DNA of 31,022 nt, taken from NCBI GenBank assembly GCA_024704765.1, contig JAKMXF010000082.1, positions 1 through 31,022 of the forward strand. The letters are read 5' to 3'. Numbering within the stretch: the stretch's first letter is position 1; each line of letters starts with the position of its first letter. The notes under the pieces are model-generated. The model saw only the letters and a list, made by a program, of their open reading frames with translations, was not told where the DNA came from and ran no database searches. The translations under genes were made by a program, and so were the position numbers. Of the stretch, positions 1 through 10,641 are shown in pieces. The DNA comes from Oopsacas minuta. Its lineage: Eukaryota > Porifera > Hexactinellida > Lyssacinosida > Leucopsacidae.

Positions 1-2168
1 AAATTGTAAACTATGAAATCAATCATATACAAGCAAAGTTAAGCAACACAGCAGAGAGAACCATCTCAACGTTTGTGTTCGCCTATGCATTCAGATCTCA
101 ATGGATAATGAAATCGAAAAAACGTATAGAGAGTAACATTAAACAGGAGGAGAAAAAGCGTAGCCTTCTTCAATACTTTCTACGAAAAATTGAAAATCGT
201 AAAATGATCCGTGGAAAGTGGGATCGTGAGAAAATGAAAGAAAGCGATCATAAAATGTCCCAAAAGTTTGCCTCAGATTTTCTATTGAGTATACAGCGTG
301 GAGTGGAAACTGCTGAACAATCTACTATTGAGGCTCTATTTAAAGGACGAAGTGGAAATTTAACACACACCAGTATTTTACTATCAGCAAATGAGAGAAT
401 CACAACTGAACTGAATAAAGTTGACGAATCGATTGGTACTAACAATTTCATAGTTCAGTATATTTGTAATCGAAACGAAGAATTAAAGAAGTTATTTCAG
501 AAACAATGGGAAATCATAGAAGAAGAATTATACTATAAAGTAGAAAAAAATATGACTCAAAAATTTCTAAAGCAAATAGGAACTCTCAAACAAATACTAA
601 CAGATTTTCTAAGCGATCTGAATACATCTGGCTCCGAGCAAAAAGCTTTTGATTCGGAAAACAATTTTGAGTTGGCTGACTTACAAGCATGTAAAGACAA
701 AGATCCTGAACTACTGATGAAGGCAAGAGAGAGTCCATTCAAGGCAATGGTTTCCTTTTTACGAATGTATCTAGATCCTAAGGTAAGTCCTGTCGAATTT
801 AACAACTATTTTTCAGATACTTTTCAGGTTGATGAAGTCCAAATCAAGAAATCCGATACTTACATATTATGCAAGAAACATACGAATCCAGCAAATCTCC
901 TGGACGAAGACTCTTTCAAAAGGTTAACTAATACCAAGATGTTCAATTCTGAGAATATATTCAATATCTCTGAATATATAGAACAATTTTTATCTGTTCT
1001 AAATTGCTACAAATATGAAGTTACTAAAGCCGACTTTAGAGAGATGACCAAACATATAAGAGAGGAATTCGAGAAAAATGGAATTGGCTGTCCTGCGCAA
1101 TGTCCAAGTTGCGGTAAACTGTGTGAACGAGAAATTCACCCAAACGATGGGAAATGTCAACTTAAGACTGGCCACCAAATATGTTCAATGGGTGGTAAGG
1201 TGTGGAATAACGATGGTAAAAATACTGCAGTATTATTAATGTGTGACGATTACAAGGAAAACACTAAAGTTATTCTACCAGGACAGAGAATGAATTGGGG
1301 AGAATTTAAAGAAAAATGTGAGAATGAATGGGATTGGATGCTCCCCAAGGATGAAAAGTACGTTACCTACCAACAAAACAATCGTGAAAAAATGAAAGAG
1401 ATATGGAACAAATTCGGAAGGGGAATTTTGGAATATCATGAAAAGAGAGGTACAAAAATCAAATATATTCCTTATATATCTTCAGATGAAGTGTACAAAA
1501 CACTACTTTCTATCAAATACTATATCTGCTTTGTAATCGATGGAACCGGATCAATGTGTACGGATATTGAAAGGGCTCGAATTTCTGTTAATCAATTTAT
1601 CAAGAAATATAAAGAACGTGGGAGCGAAACAGAATTTAAAGTAGTGATCTATCGAGATCATTGCGATTCTAACATTATCGAAAAGTTTCCTAATGATAAT
1701 AAATTCACATCACAACACAAAACTATACAAAACTTTCTTGAAACAGTTAAAGCTAATGGTGGAGGAGATTACCCAGAGGCAGTGTTAGATGGTCTAGCGA
1801 CAGCAGCTACTCAATGTGACTGGAAAAACCAATTAGGCGCTAGAAACATATTAATCCACATATATGATGCTCCTCCACATGGAGATTTCCCCAATTACGA
1901 ATCACATTACAGCCGGAGCAATAAAAGTCACTGTTGTTGTTGCAATCATGGTACTTTATGCAATTTTGATTGGGAGCGAGATGTATGGGCTAACATGCAC
2001 AAGTTTCAAATACAATATCATGGAATAACTACAGGTGATAATTTTCCTGGTTTTGAAGCAGAAATGAAGAAAAAATTAGGAGATCTTTGTGGAGAATTTC
2101 AGAAGGTTGGGAAAGAACAAGTTAACGATGCAATTCTTCAGATTTTCATTAAATGCAAGATGGATTAA
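1..2168 (+). CDS. Very large inducible GTPase (VLIG/GVIN-like), C-terminal part with vWA domain; 5' truncated by window edge
   Basis: The frame starting at base 3 is open from the window edge to the TAA at 2166-2168 (about 721 codons), so the true start lies upstream and no start should be placed here. The first ~300 residues are charged and helical. Around 1090-1200 follows a Cys/His-rich stretch, CPSCGKLCEREIHPNDGKCQ then TGHQICSMGGKVW, which resembles the C-terminal Cys-rich module of VLIG/GVIN large GTPases. From about 1515 to the end lies a von Willebrand A-like domain: hydrophobic strand YYICFVID followed by the MIDAS-like motif DGTGSM, and later GGGDYPEAVLDGL, typical of vWA folds. A CCCC cluster (SHCCCCNHGTLC) sits inside it. 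VLIGs are cytosolic GTPases linked to innate responses in vertebrates; a role here is inferred. The GTPase domain itself is not in this stretch. Confidence 0.75.
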   Translation, partial: IVNYEINHIQAKLSNTAERTISTFVFAYAFRSQWIMKSKKRIESNIKQEEKKRSLLQYFLRKIENRKMIRGKWDREKMKESDHKMSQKFASDFLLSIQRGVETAEQSTIEALFKGRSGNLTHTSILLSANERITTELNKVDESIGTNNFIVQYICNRNEELKKLFQKQWEIIEEELYYKVEKNMTQKFLKQIGTLKQILTDFLSDLNTSGSEQKAFDSENNFELADLQACKDKDPELLMKARESPFKAMVSFLRMYLDPKVSPVEFNNYFSDTFQVDEVQIKKSDTYILCKKHTNPANLLDEDSFKRLTNTKMFNSENIFNISEYIEQFLSVLNCYKYEVTKADFREMTKHIREEFEKNGIGCPAQCPSCGKLCEREIHPNDGKCQLKTGHQICSMGGKVWNNDGKNTAVLLMCDDYKENTKVILPGQRMNWGEFKEKCENEWDWMLPKDEKYVTYQQNNREKMKEIWNKFGRGILEYHEKRGTKIKYIPYISSDEVYKTLLSIKYYICFVIDGTGSMCTDIERARISVNQFIKKYKERGSETEFKVVIYRDHCDSNIIEKFPNDNKFTSQHKTIQNFLETVKANGGGDYPEAVLDGLATAATQCDWKNQLGARNILIHIYDAPPHGDFPNYESHYSRSNKSHCCCCNHGTLCNFDWERDVWANMHKFQIQYHGITTGDNFPGFEAEMKKKLGDLCGEFQKVGKEQVNDAILQIFIKCKMD

Positions 2169-2607
2169 ATTACTAGTAGGATAGCAGTGTTTTTAGGTTA
2201 GTTAGCATTATCAATTCACCATATTAGGCATGGATGATAACAATCTTTGTATATTCAGTATTTATTTGTTATTTTATTATAACATTGTTTTCTAATGACG
2301 TAATATTTCCTATTATTTATAGTAGACATAAGCCATACTGCAAAATATAGAACACATCTATATTGTTTGAGTGCATTCAACTTCTTGAAAATTAGTTATC
2401 TCAAATACTTACCTTTTTCACTATCATAATGGAAACAGGGAAATACGGTAATCAGATTGGAATTACATTGTCATGCTTTCGGTAATGTCAATACGAGCAG
2501 CATCAAACCAGATAGCAAGATTTGTATAAGTGCTATACATATTTGTGCTATTTTTCAAAGAATAAATTCGTCCGAACATTTTGAATTGTGTCCTAAATTC
2601 AAATACG

Positions 2608-2640
2608 TACAGTAGAACCCGGCTCAATACGTACTCCAGC
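2608..2640 (+). repeat. Pogo-like transposon terminal motif (solo end)
   Basis: The sequence TA-CAGTAGAACCCGG has the form of a Tc1/mariner-pogo terminus (TA target, CAGT start). It shares its first ten element bases, CAGTAGAACC, with the element end at 19593 (read on the minus strand). No partner end was found nearby, so it is probably a remnant. Confidence 0.4.
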
Positions 2641-3727
2641 TGAGTAGGTACTTTTCAAAACAGATAACCAATTCTTGTGCTAATTGTATAAGAATATTAT
2701 TTGGATTAAGACGTATTTTGGTTACTACGTACTAATGTCTATTTCCAGAGGGATATGTCTTATCCGAGTTCTAATATAGTTGTAATCTGCCCAAATTGTT
2801 AATTATTATTAAGGAATAAAATTTGGAAAATCGACACTTTAATCTAGTAAGAGCACCGTAAATCTATTTGGCACTGTACTGTCTATAGACTCTGTACACT
2901 ATAAGAAGTGTAAATTATGTACATAGGCGTAGGAGTAGGTCCACAAAGCCGGACCTTTTTTGGGCAGAATTTGCTTGTCCGGCTTTTTTCCCAATGTTTT
3001 AACTGTACATATATTGGACCATACAACCAAGGTTTGTTTCAATTTCTAGCCGGACCACTTTTTGAAGCAGTGCTACGCCACTTTTGTAGCAACGTAGTAC
3101 AAAAACAAAAATGCAGTCTGCAATAGGCCAATAGCATTGATACACAATGCAAAGATCTCTGAATAAATTGGATACGCATCCGTTTCCTATCCCCTGGAGG
3201 CCTGGAGTACTTATTATCATCATATTCGAGAATCAGAAGGGCTGAGAGCTTTGTTGTTTATCAGATTTTCAAAAGATCGGAATGAAAGGATCGAATTAGG
3301 AATAAAAACAATCGCTATCTCCATTTAGATCCTCCTGTCAAATATGATCAATCTCAATTTCGTTGGTGAAGTACAGTGACTAAACCCAGGATGATGTGTA
3401 CAATTTTCAGGACCCTTCAATGTATTTTCATGGAAATTTAAACGGTAATACGAATTCCGAATAATTATACTTTTCCATTGATCCTTTCCTTGGTAGTTGG
3501 TACGTACTGGTATTTTAATTAATCCTTAACTATATCCAATATCTATATGCTACATATCAGATTACATTCTTTCTTGATAAATTTAGCTGAGGCTGCACTA
3601 TGTATATGATGTGCTATTGGAGCTTTATTCAGAGTATAGATATTTATTCATAAGTATTTTCCTATTTTTCATTATTCGTATTATCGAAGCACGAAGTTTC
3701 GAGCCCATCTACAAAGCCGCAAAGGAG

Positions 3728-3888
3728 TTAAGGGCCGTTCAAACGTTACGTCACGCTAACAAGGGGAGGTGGTAGTCAGCAAATCGGGACAATCCCATTC
3801 TTTTTGTATCACAAAAAGCGTGACACAAGGAGGGAAGGGGCCCAAATTTCTTGAATTTTGCGATATCCAACTTACCAACGGCCCTTTA
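3728..3888. mobile_element. PIF/Harbinger-type MITE with TTA target duplication
   Basis: A 155-bp unit, 3731-3885, begins AGGGCCGTTC and ends AACGGCCCT, giving a short terminal inverted repeat (AGGGCCGTT). It is flanked by TTA at 3728-3730 and TTA at 3886-3888, the 3-bp duplication expected of PIF/Harbinger transposases. There is no coding capacity, so it is a non-autonomous copy. Confidence 0.65.
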
Positions 3889-4358
3889 TGTATCCTAGTA
3901 AGTGAAGTGTGCTAGTTGGACTAAGATCATATAATGTTACTATCTAATCAATTCTCGACTGCCATTTATGTAAATGATGCAATATTTCTAGGATTTTCTG
4001 AAGTTTACAACCGATTTCTAGATTTGGAGGATCGCGACGGATATCTTCTCAACCAATAGGGCATCTTAATATGAGAGCAGCTGTACTAAAGCATTCATAT
4101 TGTGCTGTATTTATATTTTGGAATTTTTTAGCATTTTGTTACAATTCCGCTAAAATTTTTGCTCTAATTTTCGAATTAGTTTATATGTATTAAAATGAGT
4201 GCTAATTTGTCGACAAGTAGCTGATCACTTTGAAATCCAATGGATCTTGATCTCCATGTAAGAACTATGCCAATTTTCAACGATATATCGATGTCATTCC
4301 TTGTAACACCTACACAACAATTGTGCTTGTATTTATCATGTTCATATTTAGTTAGCAG

Positions 4359-7300
4359 ATGTATCTCCTTATTGTGTGTGTATTTCTCACCACTATGTCT
4401 GTAACTCATCAACAGATATATTGTATCAATAAGTGCAGTTGTGACTCGATTAATCCTATAGATGATTTATTTATAGAGATGGATGCTACTGATTGTTGTG
4501 ATTCAAATATTACTTCAGCTATGGGTAATGTTAACGTATCAGGCCTTACTATAACAGGGTGTGTCCTGTGTCCCTCCCTCTGTGGGGGTGGTACCTGTGA
4601 GATTGACCCAATCACGGTGAGTTTGTTTATTCCATAATTCAATATTAGTATGTTACACGTGTCAGTCTTTATAGACTGGAAACGCGAGCTGACCTAAGCT
4701 TATACACACGTATTTGTTATACTTGATATACGTATTTAGACAGATTATGCAGCAAACATAACTCGTCCGACAGCTGGAAGCTTGTTATTCACAATATCTG
4801 CTACATACACTTGTCCAGGAGAAATTGCATCAAGTCTCTCCTTGGTTTATTCACGCGGGTCTTTAACAGGAGATATTCTGTTCACTATAGTAGGTGAAAG
4901 CACAGGAGCTATTAGAATTACATTAGCTAATCCACCTAATGAGATAAGAACTTATACAGGCTCTGTCAATGTTCAGCTGTTTAAAAACTCAATTGAACTT
5001 CTGGCTGAAACAACCGTTAACTTTACTTTCAATGTAAGTTTAATAAATTGTATTTAAACTAACCTTTGGCTCGGTACGCATCAAATGGGATTATTATCAG
5101 CTGATTATCATTTAACAATAAAATCATGTACGTGAATAAACTACATATAACCTCGAGTAGTTAACCCAACAATATTCCAGGTATATGATGCTATAGAAGC
5201 TAATGCAACTGAATATAGTGCTACAACTACTAATAGTAGAGTTGGAGGTATCTATCTGTTTACTGCAGGAACTATTACACCAAATTTTACTGTTGTATAC
5301 TCTATCAAGCCTTTGATTGGAGATCCTGGTTCTATTTCTATTGATAGCACAACAGGACGTGCAATTACTAGTACTATTCAACCTCCTATAGTTATTAGAA
5401 CATATATCGGAGTAGTACTATTAAGCTACACTAGTGATAGAGGTATGAGATAACAGAGCTGTATAAACAGCCTTAGTAATGCTGAAGATTTAAGGAAATA
5501 TTTATCATTTTGCTATTAACATTTTCATTGCAACTTACATACTATGTCAACATATCCATACTTGTTGAATGAGAAAGCAAAAATCTAGACAATATGCGAG
5601 TATGTTTCTAAAACTGTTGGTCAATTTCGTAGACCGGTGCCAGTCAACCCTGGCCGATTCCATCTCTGATCGCTCCACGCTAATTGTTTCCACTAATGGC
5701 TAATTAATAAAAATCTTAGATCATGTCTATTATTTTCTTATTTTCTTAATACATTATTGCTCCTTCAGATCCTTCTCTGACTGGTGTTATAGAAGTACAA
5801 TTCAGTTTCACTATAGCACTCCCCCTCACACCAGATCCTTCTATATATTCTGTTATACTTACATTCCCTCCAACTACTCCTCTTAATGTTATGGCTTTCA
5901 CCATTACTTACTCATTCTTTCCAGGATTTACTATTAATTCTTTTACATATAATTTCACTGACGATGCTAACATACTGAATATTGACGATGCAACCGGTAG
6001 CTTTAGTTTCCCAATCATGCGCAACACAGAAGTAAAAAGTTATCCAGAAAACGGAAATAGAGAAATAGTAATCAGCTATTTCTCTAAAGAGATTTCAAAC
6101 AATGAATCAGTGTACATGGGTACTTTCACCACAGATTATGTTATAACTATAGTAGATCCATGCGGGTTCAGTTCAGGTGCTACTCCTATATGTAAGAATA
6201 ATGGTATTTGCCTGGGTTTAGGGAGTAACTATTCGTGTAACTGCACAGATACCGGATATACAGGATATAATTGCCAGATTAATATAAATGAATGTGATGC
6301 TAATCATGACTTATGTGGTCTTGGAGAGTGTCATGATACGAATGGAAGTTTTATTTGTAATTGTGATGGAACTGAGTTTATTGGAACACGCTGTACAGTC
6401 GTAATTAATGAAGGTAAGTTTAAGTTTCTACTACGTGATATTATCCCACTTTATCTGTTAATATTTTTATGCAATTTAGAATAGATTGAATTTATATTGT
6501 CTTGAAATTTGGTTGATCTCTTTTTAGTGAGCTTAACTACTGTGATGATGTCAACAACAGAAACGACAACAAATATTGCAATGACAGAAGCGCCAAGTAA
6601 GTTCAAGAACAATAATGTGTTGTTTGAATATTATTTACTATAGCTTTTAAGTTGGAATTAATTGTTTCTACTCCGCTTACAACAAAAATACCGCTTATAA
6701 CGAAATTACACCAGGGTTCCGAACACTTCGTCATAACGAGAGTTTACTGTTTATTTCCTATCTTTTAGTTGCTGGATCCATTAGTAAGTTCTTAAGACAA
6801 TACAAGTAACATTAGCTGTTAACATATCACGTATATATTTGTGATTGTAGCTGTAGTAGCTGGAGCAGTTGTAATGATATTGGTGATACTTTTCCTGATA
6901 ATACTGGTTATATTAACAGTAGCTGTAGTCCATCAGAGACGCAAAGGTAATTACAGTAGACCACGTTTATTAATTAAGTAAATGTGAAACACTTGAGAGA
7001 TCTTTTAACAAAACCTGCATAACCCACACTCGTTGAGACGTGAAAATTGTGTCGGTTTATCAATTTGACGGATTATGCAATGCAGGTGAATTTGTATATC
7101 GTCGGAAGCTATTTCAGATCAGAAAGACGGTCATGTATAAAGGTCTGACGGATTATCCAGGTGTGGGTTTATGCAGGTTGCACTGTACTCAGACCTACCT
7201 TGTTGACTTGCAGGGATTTGTTATCGCCCTGATCTTTCATATTATGAGATTCTATGATCAGTATATTACTCCGATACTTTATTAAATGGCAGGAGTGGCC

Positions 7301-7658
7301 AAGTGGAATATATTCAGTTCGACTAATTTCCCTTCGACCAAATTCCGTTCAACGATTATTCCAGGACAAAATTTCGGGTGACGAATCCTCCTGGATCAAA
7401 GATCATTTCCGCTAACTTATAGGGTTATACCATATTAATCTTGTAGGTAGTTTACGTGTCAGAGTTTCTATATCACAACCACTTCAATCACCTAAATGTA
7501 GAGAACAAAGTTTTTTTACAAACGAGAGTATTTCATCTTCACCAACAAAACAACCTTCTGATTCTATCATAGAATTAAACTCAATACATTCTCAAGAACC
7601 AGTGGAACCTTCTAATTCTATTCTTATTAACGCTGAATTGAGTGAGATTGAAATATAA
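4359..7658 (+). CDS. Single-pass receptor-like protein with cadherin-like repeats and two EGF domains (8 exons)
   Basis: Exons joined by hand: 4359-4616, 4740-5033, 5181-5442, 5769-6413, 6528-6596, 6769-6783, 6851-6946, 7447-7658, giving 616 codons plus TAA. Every junction is GT-AG; donors are mostly GTAAGT/GTGAGT and all introns from the third on are phase 1. The first residues MYLLIVCVFLTTMSV look like a signal peptide. A Cys-rich segment follows (to ~86), then roughly three beta-rich cadherin-like repeats (to ~400) marked by SISIDSTTGRA and ILNIDDATGSF. Next are an EGF domain (~401-441), a calcium-binding-type EGF (NINECD, GSFICNC; ~442-482), a Thr-rich stalk, a 5-residue micro-exon, and a TM helix (~517-541) with HQRRK stop-transfer. 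The ~70-residue tail is Ser-rich, without Tyr or an enzyme domain. Canonical cadherin DxNDN motifs were not seen. Likely a cell-surface adhesion or recognition protein; ligand unknown. The acceptor at 4739 is the least certain site. Confidence 0.75.
6769..6783 (+). other. 15-nt micro-exon of the receptor gene
   Basis: The acceptor ATCTTTTAG and donor GTAAGT bracket only 15 bases, encoding the junction residue plus AGSI just before the TM exon. It keeps phase 1 on both sides, so skipping it would remove five juxtamembrane residues without a frameshift. Confidence 0.65.
7318..7362 (+). repeat. Three 15-bp imperfect tandem units in intron 7
   Basis: Three successive units, TTCGACTAATTTCCC, TTCGACCAAATTCCG and TTCAACGATTATTCC, lie within the 500-bp last intron of the receptor gene. 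A TGGCCAAGTGG motif just upstream (7296-7306) resembles a polymerase III box A, but no tRNA fold follows. Probably part of an old transposon inserted in the intron. Confidence 0.5.
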
Positions 7659-7769
7659 ACATAGACAGAATATTTAGTGTAAATTTATTGAGTTCTATAT
7701 TTTTCAGAGAGTTTCCCTGTGAATAATTTGATATTTTGTTTATATTTATTAAAATTTGAATATTTATAC

Positions 7770-7830
7770 TACAGTGGAAGCCTCTTAATCGAGACTCGGA
7801 TAATCGGGACAATCGGGAAATACTAGAAGT
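7770..7830 (+). repeat. Pogo/Tigger-like transposon end
   Basis: TA-CAGTGGAAGCCTCTTAATCG is followed by related sub-motifs (GGATAATCGGGAC, AATCGGG). This CAGT-start and repeated internal motif arrangement matches pogo-type ends elsewhere in the window. The opposite end was not located. Confidence 0.45.
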
Positions 7831-7873
7831 GTCGAATTATCTATTAGGAATAAAATGTATATAATACATGTAA

Positions 7874-8371
7874 ATGTTTGTAATTTCACATGGGAAATGT
7901 CAGTTTAGTCATAATTATATAAATGCTCCATCACTCGCATTCATCAACTGGGTATACTTCGTATATGAAAGTAAACAACTTGTTTACATTCTGAAAGCAA
8001 GGATAAGAGATATTGAGAATTATGAATGGGATCGAATGCATTACAAGGAGAGCAGAAATTCATATAGGATGTATGTTGTATTCAGTATTATCTACTCATT
8101 CGCCTTGCTGATATTGATTTTTGTATTGATGGGAAATTTGGCGGACCCTATCTTGCGGCTTTTGTTTGTTAACGATTGCTATTTTGAAACTGTTTACAAC
8201 TACAAAATTCCGATAGAAATTGATGATATTTGGAATTCGCGTATTTTACATTGTATCAAATACATTACACAGTGTAACAACTTTTTGTTTATTTGGTTAT
8301 TTCCCTGTTTTTTAGACAATTCTGATGTGAGGAATTCGAATTTGACTGTGCTTTTAATGTATCGTCAATAA
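7874..8371 (+). CDS. Unrecognised open reading frame, probably transposon debris
   Basis: A 165-codon ATG frame just inside the pogo-like end at 7772. It contains one clear hydrophobic stretch (YVVFSIIYSFALLILIFVLM) and is rich in Asn, Ile and Tyr, as expected of AT-rich noncoding sequence. No family was recognised and no splice sites clearly extend it. It could be a real small membrane protein, but the surrounding repeats make chance or mobile-element origin more likely. Confidence 0.15.
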   Translation: MFVISHGKCQFSHNYINAPSLAFINWVYFVYESKQLVYILKARIRDIENYEWDRMHYKESRNSYRMYVVFSIIYSFALLILIFVLMGNLADPILRLLFVNDCYFETVYNYKIPIEIDDIWNSRILHCIKYITQCNNFLFIWLFPCFLDNSDVRNSNLTVLLMYRQ

Positions 8372-8505
8372 TTTTAGTGAAAATGTCGAAATTCTACTTT
8401 TTGGATTTTCGTTTCATATTACCCATTATATATTCGCATGACATTATATTCATTTCAAATATTGATTTACTTAGATAAATTGTTGTCTACAGATAGTATT
8501 TGTTG

Positions 8506-10154
8506 ATGGCTGCCAGAAGTATTTGCAAGCTGTCACCAGATTCGTTTTGCCATGTGTGCGGGTACTACATTGGACCTAGACAAGTCAAGCATAATATAAC
8601 ATCGGTACAAAATTGTGTATTGCTTATTATGCCTATTTTGGCATGCCAATGGGTGATCCTGACATAATGTAGTCTCCTCACTTCTGCTGTGGATCATGTC
8701 GTTCGACCTTAGAAGGATGGCTACGTGGAACCCGAAAGTGTATGCCATTTGCAATACCTCGAATTTGGAGAGAACCAGTTAACCACCATGATAACTGCTA
8801 CTTTTGTATAGTAGATATTACAAAATATAATGGAAAAGATAGAAAAAAATATTGCTTACCCGAACATTCCATCGTCTATTGCCCCAGTGTCGCACAATGA
8901 AGATCTGCCAATTCCGATTTCTCCTTTCTTAGAAGGAACTGTTGAACCTGAGTACATATCTTCTAGTGAGGAAGATTATATCAGCTTCGACGAAGACTTA
9001 ATCAGCAAGAACTATTAGAATTGGTTAGAGAATTAGGTCTGACAAAATCTAATGCAGAGCTTTGAGATCTCGTCTCAGAGAGTGGAATTCATTTGATCCT
9101 AGTTGTCTGGATATCTATCTACAGAAAACGGCATCATAATTTTGCATCTTTCTACAAATTTTCGCTTTCCAATTCTTTGTGGTACTGTTCTGATGTGGAT
9201 GGCCTTTTTAACGAGATTGGTGTGGAATACAACCCTTCAGATTGGCATCTCTTCATTGATAGCTCTACAAGAAGTCTAAAGGGTGCTTTGCTTCACAATG
9301 GCAATGAATTTCCAACCATTCCCCTAACTCACTCAGTTCATTTAAAGGAAAATTATGACAATGTGAAACATATGATGGAGATGATCAACTATCAAACACA
9401 CAAATGAGATGTTTGTGGCGACTTCAAAATGCTAGGATTTCTACTTGGATTACAGGCTGGTTATACAAAACATTCCTGCTGCTTTGTTTGTGGAATAGTA
9501 GGGCAGATGACCAGCACTATGTTAAAATGATTGGCCCGTCAGAGAGGAACTAATTCCAGGAACACATAACGTCATTCACAATGCTCTTGTTCAACCAGAG
9601 AAGGTTTTGCTGCCACAACTTCACATGAAGTTAGGGCTTGTGAAGCAATTCATCGAATCCCTGAATCCCAATAGTGATGGCTTCAAACATATACGTTCAA
9701 TATTTCCAAAACTGTCTGAGGGAAAAGTAAGAAATGGAATCTTCGTTGGACCTCAAATTAGGCGGATGTTAGCGTGTAGCGAGTTAGAAACCAAAATGAA
9801 TGTTGTTGAAAAGAGAGCTTGGCAAGCATTTAAGCTTGTAGTTAGTGGATTTTTTGTAATAGAAAGTCAGGAGACTATAAGGAACTCGTTGATAACTTAA
9901 TTGCAAGTTATCAACATCAAGGATGTAGAATGTCACTCAAACTACATCATTTACACTTACACTTGGGCTTCTTCAGACCAAATTTGGGAGATGTGAGCGA
10001 AGAACAAGGTGAACCTTTCCACCAAGACATGTTAATCATGAAGGAGACGTATCAGGGAAAGTGGGACGAACGTATGATGGGAGACTACTTGTGGTGTTTG
10101 ATACGCGATGCTCCGAATATACACAAAAGAAAATGTTATAAACAACATTTTTAA
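8506..10154 (+). pseudogene. Decayed copy of a repeated metazoan gene of unknown function (transposon-associated)
   Basis: The remnant starts at ATG 8506 (MAARSICKLSPDSFCHVCG) and ends at TAA 10152-10154. Pieces in shifting frames follow the order of a conserved family that recurs in many invertebrate genomes. They are an N-terminal Cys-rich part (8506-8820, with IPRIWREPVNHHDNCYFC), PNIPSSIAPVSHNEDLPIPI (8850-9017), and DWHLFIDSSTRSLKGALLHN (9237-9407). Then come CGDFKMLGFLLGLQAGYTKH, NSRADDQHYVK, LHMKLGLVKQFIESLNPNSD to 9900, and EEQGEPFHQDMLIMKETYQG to the end. Visible damage includes a Trp-to-stop change at 9405, frameshifts near 8660, 8860, 9085, 9490, 9545 and 9885, and other stops. The family's function is not known to me; its high copy number suggests a mobile-element passenger or transposase-like protein. 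This copy cannot make a full protein. Confidence 0.75.
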
Positions 10155-10507
10155 CTTGTACGTCACTAATTACGCTATATAGTATGATATTGATTATAAT
10201 ACTGTAAAATGTCATATATTTAAGGAACGCATTCGTATTTAGAAGATTCACGAGCATTTGTTTAGGGGATGAAATATGATAAAATATGCTATTTTGGATT
10301 TATTGAAGAAGTTTCGATTCTGATCTAACCATCAATGGAAATAAACAAATATTGCTACTTTTGGCATCCACGCACCTTAAAGCAGTGGGGAAAAAACTAA
10401 AATTTAGATAAACAAACCTTTCATAAAAATTTGTTGCATTGTGTTATCCATTATATTGGCCCATTCATTAGTTGTCTTAGTATAATCCTAATAATTTCCC
10501 CTCTCAT

Positions 10508-10641
10508 CCTGAATATTGTTTGGAAGTGTTCCACACAGTTTGCAAGGAATAGAAAACTCCAATCTATGAAGGTTATTACGGAGATCGTAATAGACCACGA
10601 CTCAAGGCATATGCAAGGAAACATTTCTTTAACTGTTGAAT
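10508..10641 (+). repeat. Left arm of a ~2.4-kb-spaced inverted repeat
   Basis: The segment from CCTGAATATTGTTTGGAAG to TTTAACTGTTGAAT matches the reverse complement of 12818-12967 with scattered substitutions. The right copy has an extra ~16 bases from a local duplication of ACTCCAAT. The arms may be two copies of a dispersed repeat in opposite orientation or the ends of one element. Confidence 0.7.

Larger units (their letters stand above)
2169..4358. other. Intergenic region between VLIG-like gene and receptor gene
   Basis: No convincing gene. A possible polyadenylation signal AATAAA lies near 2562. A pogo-like terminal motif starts at 2610 and a Harbinger-type MITE occupies 3731-3885. 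A 15-base match to the end of the hairpin MITE at 12228-12310 (GGGAAATACGGTAAT) lies at about 2438-2452. The 69-codon open frame at 2917-3126 shows no recognisable domain. Confidence 0.6.

Noticed and set aside
2917-3126. 69-codon open frame after the VLIG gene
   Set aside because: Short, with no domain, no splice context and no similarity recognised.
4617-4743. Exon 2 of the receptor starting at 4744 or 4753
   Set aside because: With the strong donor at 4617, both acceptors lead immediately to an in-frame TAA. The TTTAG acceptor giving a start at 4740 keeps the frame.
5124-5381. Cys/Ser/Asn-rich minus-strand frame
   Set aside because: Antisense shadow of receptor exon 3, which has consistent splice sites and phases on the + strand.
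7288-7362. tRNA gene
   Set aside because: A box A-like motif is present, but no cloverleaf, anticodon arm or acceptor pairing can be formed.
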